A DNA stretch of 64,000 nt from Holothuria scabra (taxonomy: Eukaryota; Echinodermata; Holothuroidea; Aspidochirotida; Holothuriidae): the NCBI GenBank assembly GCA_037179385.1, contig CM074188.1, positions 22,957,318-23,021,317 on the forward strand, given 5' to 3'. The notes beneath the pieces were generated by a model, which was not told where the DNA came from, searched no databases, and saw only the letters and a program-made list of their open reading frames with translations. Shown piece after piece: positions 56,927 to 64,000 of the stretch. Position 1 is the stretch's first letter. Every line of letters starts with the position of its first letter. The translations under genes and the position numbers were made by a program.

Positions 56927-59663
56927 CTGTTGAAAAATGTACAGTTAGAGTATATCACTCAATTCAAGGACCCCTAGCTTTCTGCACGGAATGTTTTTCT
57001 CAAAAGCCTATCAGGTATCACCATTCACCAGTCTAATATCTATTTTATTCAAATAACTTTTAGTGGAAATGCAGCTTTTAAAGAAATTCCAGTTTTCTAG
57101 ACGGACAAACTGAAAAGTAAACTGCAGGGTAGCGCCAGGAGGCAGGGACCATGTCCCTTGGAACGCATCTCTACATTTAAAGAAAGTTTCTGAATCGGCC
57201 TCCCCGACAATCTGCCTTATGTAACTCTCCGGATGGTTCAATTATTCCACAAACTATTTTTTATTTTCCTTGTCCTCAATTTAACCCTGAATATTTCAAA
57301 TTTTCTCCCGTAATATATTTTTTTTTATTTTTCTTTTGTAATTGCTCCCTCAACAATAAAAAATTTACACTCGAAGGGCGTCCAGCGGTCCTTTGGTCGG
57401 TCCTACGAATTGCTGACTCCTTCCTATCGGGGAGCGTGCCCCCTTCTCATTGGGAAGATCTTGGTTCCCACCGCCCATTGCACGTTTCTGATGGCCAGCC
57501 TAGGGAGATTTCCCAGTCTGATTTTTCAATAGACGTGCTTTGTTTGATAATTAGCTACGTCAAAATACCTGAATCGCTGAGTTGTTTCCTATATGGACAA
57601 CGACCGTGTATTTTGTCTAGAGTTAGGACAAACGCTTTTCGTGGGAGGATGGGGTTCGAATCCCAGATCGAGTCATACCAAAGACTCAAAAAAATGGGTC
57701 CTACTGCCGTTGTGCGTAATGCTAGGAATAAGCAGATAAGCAGTGAAGTACAGTAAACAATTGAACCAAGTAGAAAAAAGTCGAGGGCACCGCAAGATCA
57801 AACCAGAAGGTTATGCGTTGACTGCGTAAAACTATCTAACTATCCTATACATTCTACACCAATTGAAAAGCAGTGACGGAAATCAAGGATATTTCTCACC
57901 CCTCCCCTTGACCAAGCATACATGTTTTTAATGGAAAGAAATAAAAAAAAATATATTAAAAATTTCATGGAAAATGAAAAAAATACAAACATTTGTGACA
58001 CATTCATTGCAGCTTGTGGGAAAACACATTTTGATCAGTCTCAGTTCATAGCCTTTTGCAACCACTGCTGAATAGAATATTCTTGCGAAAGTTGCGAAAT
58101 AGTTCTGGTATGTTTTCAATTGCTAGATTATACGCACATATGGAGGATGAAAAGGTATATAGGCCCATACGTTACCAAAACATTTTTCCTGAAAATGGGA
58201 GTGGTCCATTCTATATACAAATATTTTCTTACCATGCTGCAATTTGATATTTCGGGCATAATAACGACCGTTTAGATTACAGACCTGGAAAACCGCGTGT
58301 TTGGTTTAACGGTAAGAGCATCCGCCTCTCACGCGGAAGGCCCGGGTTCGCTTCCCAGGTCAAGTCATACCAAAGACTCTAAAAATGGAACCTTCTGCCA
58401 TTGTGCGTGATGCTCCGCATAAGCAATGGAGTAAGGAAAACAAGCCAGTGAGCCACAACTGGAAAAAAGGCCGTGGTCGGCTCGACTTGAACCAGCAGGT
58501 TGGAAACTGGGCTATAAAACTCTATCTACCTACAGACCTGGAAAATGTCATTTCCGGTTATTTCAAGTGGCCTAGATTTGTACGTTCAAGTCAGATATTT
58601 ATGAACCCTACAAAAATATGCCGCCCTGCACAGCCCCCATGAAGAGAAATCCTCGCTACGGACTGCTGCCGGTAAAGTAAAATATGAATCTACAGTATTC
58701 AGTAACAGAAAAAATTTTTACCTGTTTTTACAACTTTAGTTTACAAGGGCATTGGCTGATTTCTCACTTTATGTAACCCTTAATCTTATTGTTAAGTTCT
58801 AGTTGAAAAATAGTAACGGGATATCATTACCGTACATGGATTACACTGTAAACGGGAAGAATGGAATTTACGTACTGGACCCCAGAAAGCGTAATGTATG
58901 TCCCCAATAACATTCCTTTCAAGTTATGACACATAGCTTTTAAAGGCTTATTTCGATTTGGAAGGCAGTCGCGTAATCAGTATCGAATTACCATAGCGAA
59001 GTTAGTTTAGTTAAATAGAGTTGTACGTCTCAGTTTTCAACCAATTGGTTCAAATCGAGCCAGCCACGGCCTTTTTCCATAGCACGAATTCTTAAACGTA
59101 AAGATGAATTAACTCAAGGACTAAAAATTTTACTTCTTCTATAGGTTGCTCTGTAGAATGGGCCTAATTTTAATAATTGAGTATATCCATATTTTTATAG
59201 TTTAACCGAATAACATAGAGCAATTGATGTCATTCCATTGAAGCTAACTGCCCATGTAAATGCCATAAAAAGAGGAGTACCACTTAGGGGACATTCCAAA
59301 AGTGCCATAGCTTAGCTACAACTTTACAAATTACAAGTATAAAAGTATTTCAAGTATAAAATCTAAAAAGAAAAACGAGACCTGTAAGCGAGCTACATCG
59401 GTCCATTCTAAACACATGTCATGATCTTCATCTGGTTCACAGTCAACGGCACTGAAGTGAAATAATGTACCCAGTTTCCCCTGAAGCACTGGATCACCTT
59501 TTCGGGTTAACCGAGTCTCACCATCGCTACTGACAATCAGTTTATCAACGCTGATGTCGTTCTTATCCTTTAGTTTCACGACCAATATAGGCACAAGAAC
59601 CAATGCCGAAACGAAGATTACGATGAATATAAGGAGAAGAGTTTTTCTGGAGCCGTTGGCCAT
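55247..59663 (-). CDS. MYORG-like GH31 glycosidase, paralogue 2 (two coding exons)
   Basis: Exons 59663-59382 and 56926-55247 join in phase 0 (VARLQ|TKTE) to give 653 aa. It has the same layout as paralogue 1: a membrane segment at about residues 8-29 followed by a Lys/Asp stretch, EIDDGFQ, LWTTPF, KFDAGE (probable nucleophile Asp402), WGWDNG (Asp467), LPDMIGGN. All these motifs are intact, so both copies look functional. The start is ATG 59663 in an AGAAATGGCC context; the in-frame upstream codon at 59675 is TTG. The C-terminal 200 residues are nearly identical to paralogue 1, while the region before the barrel differs much more. Substrate is unknown. Confidence 0.88.
57605..57843 (+). mobile_element. 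tRNA-derived SINE, diverged
   Basis: Eroded head with GGGTTCGAATCCCAG, then 'gagtcataccaaagactc', 'gccgttgtgcgtaatgct' and an 'aactatctaactat' end. Confidence 0.6.
58293..58530 (+). mobile_element. tRNA-derived SINE with 15-bp target duplication (best copy)
   Basis: TACAGACCTGGAAAA at 58278-58292 is repeated at 58531-58545. The head folds as a tRNA: TCCGC-CTCTCAC-GCGGA anticodon arm (CTC, Glu-like), and GGGTTCGCTTCCC in the T arm. Full common body. Confidence 0.88.
59020..59078 (-). mobile_element. partial SINE (3' end of body)
   Basis: 'ttcaaccaattggttcaaat', 'cgagccagccacggcctttt': the reversed end of the common SINE body only. Confidence 0.6.
59382..59663 (-). CDS. MYORG-like gene 2, coding exon 1 (membrane anchor)
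   Basis: 94 codons, the same number as in paralogue 1: MANGSRKTLL..., hydrophobic I/V/L stretch, then DKNDISVDK and a cysteine pair (DCEPDEDHDMCLEW). Donor CAG|GTCTCG is identical to paralogue 1. Confidence 0.86.
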
Positions 59664-60378
59664 TTCTACTCTCAATCTTCCTCTCGGTTCTCACGAGCTG
59701 CTAAAGCATGATAAACCCAAGTTTACCAAATCTTTTACTACCGTGAAAACACGTGTGCATACATTTCGTCTAGGCTTTTCTTTTTTAAACTAGTAGCACC
59801 GAAGGTGGTGCAATTGCAAGTAACAAACACGTAAGCCTCGGTAAGATATCGGCAACAGATTCAATCTGTGGGTCATCGTGGGATCAATGCAACTGTTTTG
59901 ATTTATTATTTATTTACGATATTTTATCGGAAGTGTAACATATTGTAGTTCGCCAGCTTTGTGTGAAGGTTTTATTAGCATTTATCCGTATATACTGTAT
60001 GTCCGTTGGTTCCCTGAACCTTGTCGATCGATTCCACAACAAAATATTTTTATGGATGGAGAGCCGACTTTTTCTGCCACCGAGCTGGAATGGCTGCGAT
60101 ACTTAGGTATCGCGGAAGTTCGTTCGGTCGCCTGGAGAGCCGTTAAAACCGCTTTCCTTAGTATCTGCAATTTCAAGCAGCAATTCGGAGTTTACCATTT
60201 TTAACAACTTTATTTCTGAACCACAGTCTGTACATTAACTTAAAACGAAGAAAGAATGATCCGCCATCATGATTTAATGTCGTGATTGGTAAGTGTGTAG
60301 TGGAGTCTGTCTATACGCTGCATGGTGTCTGTGCATGCGGATGATTATTTTACCAGACAAATATTCGCGGTTTCATTT
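59664..60378. other. region upstream of MYORG-like gene 2
   Basis: Should hold the promoter and 5' UTR of the gene. No core element recognised. Confidence 0.4.
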
Positions 60379-60931
60379 AAAAGAATAGTCCAGAACCAAA
60401 TTTATGTTTGATATGTTAAAGAGGAACATATTAGCATCTTTCTGGTAAAAGTTTCATTCATTTCCCATGTTCTGTTCTTAATATATCAACAATTGAAGTT
60501 GACACATTTTCTATGAAAGGTAAACTTGAAGCAAGCAGGTGTGATGTCATGGATTCACATTGTTGGCCAATGCTTTGTTTTTCTTTTTTCTTCCTGTCAG
60601 TTTGACCTCGACGGTTGATCAGGGTTTTTATCTTGCCCCTAAGGCACACAGAGTTATTAAAATCTCATTGCTCAGGGCGCACCAATGGTATCTAATATAA
60701 AAGTTTTATTGGTGGTAAATTTAAAAAAATAAAAACCATTGGTCAACAATGTGAAGCCATGACATCACGCTTGCTTGCTTCAAGTTCATTTTATGTAGAA
60801 AATTTGCCACATTCAATCGCTAATATCTTGAGAACCGAATATGGGAAACGAATAAAACTTTCACCAGAATGATAACAATATGTTCCTCTTTAATATATCA
60901 AAAATAAATTTGACTTTGGACTATTATTTTA
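60379..60931. mobile_element. foldback element, copy A
   Basis: Arms pair over more than 150 bp: left AATAGTCCAGAACCAAATTT ... GCAGGTGTGATGTCATGG; right CCATGACATCACGCTTGC ... AAATTTGACTTTGGACTATT. The centre is T/A-rich. No ORF. Confidence 0.7.
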
Positions 60932-61754
60932 ACAGTAATTACCACTAAATTAACATTTCTTCAACACCTCTTTCAATGTTCCTACATTCTGGTGAACAAT
61001 CAGTTCAGAAGGGAAAACGAGGTGCTGGAAAACATGCCAAAATGGTATTTCCTGTCAAATTCTGATTGCCCTTTTAATGCATTAAAAAGCAGTAAAAATT
61101 GCAGATATCATGAAAGAACCCATCACCGGCATCTGCAATTCATTTAGGATATCTCAAAGTATTTAAAGATATCTGTAATTGGTGATCGACAAGTTGCTGA
61201 TATCGAATTTCTCACATCAGGAAAAATACCTATATCTAAAAAGTTGTGAAATGAGTTTTTCATGTAAGCCTATCATTAATTCTGTTTATAGTATCAACAA
61301 GTCGTTCAGATATATCAGAAGATAAATTCCTGATATGGGTAAATATGAGTCATAGAATTTTTGTTAACGATATGTACACATCATTAATTAATGATCTTAA
61401 TATAAATCTTAATATAATTAAATGGGGCCTAAATATTCTCTCTCAATTTGAAAGAGTTTTAATGAGTTTTATAGAGTTGAAATAAATCTGTTCGTTTGGA
61501 ATTAGTGACCAGTCGAACTTGAACGTCCAATCGGTCACTAATTCCACCCACTCTATTTCATTTTTAACTCCAATATTTTATACCTTACGAATTAAGAGAG
61601 CATGAATTCAGGTCTTAATAATAGGTTATCAAGAATTCCAACTAATGATATGCACATGTAACTTATTCGAATTCTTGAAATCATATATCGGATTCATTTT
61701 TTTCATTTGATTATGAACTACGCATATACCCATATCTGGTAATGCAATATTGCA
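60932..61754. other. AT-rich spacer with GATATC motifs and one hairpin
   Basis: Degenerate 'agatatc/gatatcgaattt' motifs (61140-61400, 61640-61700), like those of the gene 1 intron, plus the hairpin at 61498-61545. Confidence 0.45.
61498..61545. repeat. 13-bp perfect inverted repeat
   Basis: GGAATTAGTGACC (61498-61510) and GGTCACTAATTCC (61533-61545) around a 22-nt loop. Weaker pairing continues outside (AGAGTTGAAATAAA / TTTCATTTTTAACTC), so this may be a small MITE. Confidence 0.6.
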
Positions 61755-62309
61755 AGAAAAGTCCAAAGTCAAATTTATTTTTGATATGTTAAAGAGGGAC
61801 ATATTCTGAGCATTGTGATTTTTTTAATTCTTTTTCCTTGTTCGATTCTAGAGATATTATAGCAATTGAATGTGGTAAATTTTATACAAAGAATGAACTC
61901 GAAGAAAGAAGGCGTGATGTCGTGGTTTCACGTTGTTGGCCAATCTTTTGTTTTGCCTTTTTCAAATAACCCGTTTTACGCAACTAAATTTTGATATATT
62001 GATACCATATGTGCATCCTAAGCAAAGGAACCAAAACAAAAATTAATGCGTCTTAGGGACATTATAGCATCCTTAATCAATTCAATGTAAAACTAATACA
62101 GGATGAAAAATAAAGAAAAACAAAACATTGGCCAACAATGTGAGTCCATGACATCACACCTGCTTGCTTCAAGTTCACTTTTTATAGAAAATGTGTCAAT
62201 TTTAGTTGCTAATATCTTGAGAACCCAACAAGGGAAATTAATGTCATTTTCTTTACTGATTAGAATATGTTCCTTTCTAAAATATATTGCCTCTGGACTG
62301 TATTCTTTT
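61755..62309. mobile_element. foldback element, copy B
   Basis: Same family and length as copy A: GAAAAGTCCAAAGTCAAATT at left and CTGGACTGTATTCTTTT at right, with inner arms GGCGTGATGTCGTGG and CCATGACATCACACC. Confidence 0.68.
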
Positions 62310-62856
62310 AACCCCTGTGCCCACAGTTAATTCGTCTGTGTAATGCCTTTGTAGTCTTCGAAGATGGGCCTAAAACTACTTTCATGAAAGTTCCAAAATT
62401 CTGCAATTACCTCAGTTTAGTGTAGAGTAATGTAAGCTTATCACAAAAGTAAGGGATATATGCGTCACTTCCCGCTGTTTGGGTCAAAGGGAATTTCAAA
62501 AGTTTGTGTCTGAAGATCTTTTCAGAAGTTTGTAGAAGAAAAAACGTTGGCAGCCTTTGTTACTAAATTGGCATAACCGAAAACAGTAATATGCTCAAAT
62601 CAGGTCAGTGGCCAGGAGGAAACTCGCGTGTCAGGTACTTTACATTGTTCTCCGCCTTCCCATCGAAAATCAAAATTTCACCAAGTTTATAATTTAAGAA
62701 AAAAAAAACGCCACGGCACTTTGTTCATTATTTAAGGTTTAAAAAATTACGGTTCTTCGAAGTAATAGCATGACTATGGAGATGCACAGAATTGCAGACA
62801 CGAGAAAAGTAACACCTGATTTATTTACGCTACCGTAATTTTTTTTTATTCAAATT

Positions 62857-63197
62857 AAAGGTCAAATCTTCTTACCCCGACGGTTCCAATTCTCGGCGAA
62901 CCTACTTACTTAATATTAACCCCCCCCCCCCTCCCAGGCTCCCACAAGTATCTAAAACTCATTTTCATCCAGACACTAATCTCAGTTCTTTGCTTCTATT
63001 GCAAACAACACCCCAATGTGTAATCACTAATCAAAGCAAGCTCAATAGATTCCATGCTGTGTTATATGAGCAACAGTACTCTTAATTGTTTTTCATTTGC
63101 TGACAATCAAACAGTTGTGCCAATCTGCCAATTGAGAATTTCTGTAAACAAAAATTGTATCTTGGGGTGATAGTTGACTGCCTCTAAAGTCAATGCT
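62857..63197. mobile_element. palindromic MITE (TTAAAGGCCC family), diverged copy
   Basis: Starts TTAAAGGTCAAATCTTCTTA and ends CTTGGGGTGATAG...CCTCTAAAG, with a family-typical interior ('atccagacactaatctcagt', 'gctgacaatcaaacagttgtgc'). Confidence 0.6.
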
Positions 63198-63454
63198 TAC
63201 TAATGTAAAAATTTAGCGTGCTTCGCACGTTCTATATGCCTAATGTATACGATATACCTTGTTACCCCTGACATACCGCTGGTAGGGGGGGGGGGAGGCT
63301 TTTCCGAGGTCACGGTTCAGAAACCGGGGGACCAACAGCTGAAGTGCCATAAATGAGCAGCTTGGCACTGGAACTTATGTAAATAGCGCCACCTTCCATA
63401 TAACTCTAAAGAACTGCTCAATTATAAATTAAGTGAAGTGTGTTCATATATAAG

Positions 63455-63710
63455 TAAGCTGCAGTTATACGGCCCAGTTTCCAACCTACTGGTTCAATTC
63501 AAGTCGGACATGGCTTTTTTCCAGTAGTGCATGGCTCACTGGCGTGTTTTCCCTACTCCATTGCTTATGCGGAGCATCACGCACATAGGCAGTAGGCTCC
63601 TTTTTAGTCTTTGGTATGACTCGACCTGGGGTAGAACCCGGGCCTTCCGCGTGAGAGCCCGAGAGGATGATTCTCTTATCGTTAGACTAAACACGCGGTC
63701 GTGTTCATAT
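63455..63710 (-). mobile_element. tRNA-derived SINE with 15-bp target duplication
   Basis: GTGTTCATATATAAG at 63440-63454 and 63711-63725. Reverse orientation, with a CTC-like head near 63610-63700 and the body from 63475. Confidence 0.85.
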
Positions 63711-63728
63711 ATAAGATTTTAAGCTTAC

Positions 63729-63930
63729 TGACGACACCGTAGATATCCAAAACATATTCTTTTTGATCTATGGTGACATTGCATGTGTTTAACCCATTTC
63801 GGCTAGTTCGATAATTCGTTTTGTTTGGTATGCATATGCGTACATCCTCCATATCGTCTGGATAAACAAACCAATCCCGAACGTACAACATGTATTTCAA
63901 AATAAGAGTTTTAATGTAAATTTCGCGAAA
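63729..63930 (-). CDS. possible exon of an unrecognised gene
   Basis: Open minus-strand frame with protein-like composition (VRDWFVYPDDMEDVRICIP, then NTCNVTIDQKEYVLDIYGV), followed by a good donor A|GTAAGC at 63728. No clear acceptor is seen upstream. I do not recognise it. It could be the end of a gene continuing right of the window, a decayed fragment, or chance. Confidence 0.2.
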
Positions 63931-64000
63931 TTATTCTTTTTTAATCCATCCATAGCATAAGGAGTGATCTCCAGTGTGGTTTTATGCAGTGGATTGGGTT

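Larger units (their letters stand above)
56927..59381 (-). other. intron of MYORG-like gene 2
   Basis: 2.45 kb holding two SINEs in the opposite orientation (57605-57843, 58293-58530) and a partial one near 59020. No extra coding exon is needed. Confidence 0.7.

Noticed and set aside
57011..57241. 76-aa minus-strand ORF in the intron of MYORG-like gene 2
   Set aside because: No recognisable motif, and the flanking exons join in frame without it.
58293..58365. Possible functional tRNA-Glu gene
   Set aside because: The acceptor stem does not pair properly, and the sequence continues into the SINE body with flanking 15-bp duplications, so it is a SINE head.
59664..59675. Upstream start for MYORG-like gene 2 (four extra residues)
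   Set aside because: The codon at 59675 is TTG. The ATG at 59663 gives the same 94-codon exon as the paralogue and has a good context.

Overview
The window is animal nuclear DNA: intron-rich genes with GT/AG splice sites, AT-rich non-coding sequence, tRNA-derived SINEs, hAT, mariner and Helitron-type elements, and no bacterial-style gene packing. The gene complement and the many TAGGCCTA palindromes suggest a marine invertebrate deuterostome, perhaps an echinoderm. That assignment is inference only. Four protein-coding genes can be assembled exon by exon, and most of the rest is transposon-derived.

Left part (1-33.3 kb). Two small conserved genes lie head to head around about 1.2 kb. On the minus strand is a two-exon UPF0449 (C19orf25-like) coiled-coil gene (coding 8320-8164 and 1187-934). 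On the plus strand is an eight-exon EIF3J, translation initiation factor eIF3 subunit J (9552-30071, 242 aa), followed by about 3 kb of repeat-poor sequence that is probably its 3' UTR. Their introns carry a related set of non-autonomous elements. Each has a 5' hairpin, a TG/CA microsatellite, a central array of about 145-bp units, a subterminal copy of the 5' arm, and a 3' hairpin followed by CTGG-T. This is the layout of Helentron/HINE-type Helitrons. The central unit carries the nuclear-receptor DR1 sequence AGGTCA-A-AGGTCA, so these introns hold dozens of AGGTCA half-sites.

Right part (33.3-64 kb). Two minus-strand paralogues of a GH31 glycosidase of the MYORG (myogenesis-regulating glycosidase, KIAA1161) type sit about 20 kb apart (41376-35574 and 59663-55247). 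Each has a short membrane-anchor exon and one large catalytic exon. Their catalytic exons show patches of near identity next to diverged stretches, as expected from gene conversion. The DNA between and around them holds hAT-like elements with 8-bp target duplications, one of them containing a palindromic MITE that itself contains a SINE and a second MITE. It also holds a dispersed monomer with a GCGCCA/TGGCGC hairpin, foldback elements, and SINEs with 15-bp target duplications. The DR1 satellite seen throughout the left part is not seen here.

The main candidates for something undescribed are the DR1-bearing Helentron satellites (mostly oriented with host transcription), the SINE family with two different tRNA heads on one body, and the hairpin-monomer family shared by hAT elements and the MYORG intron.
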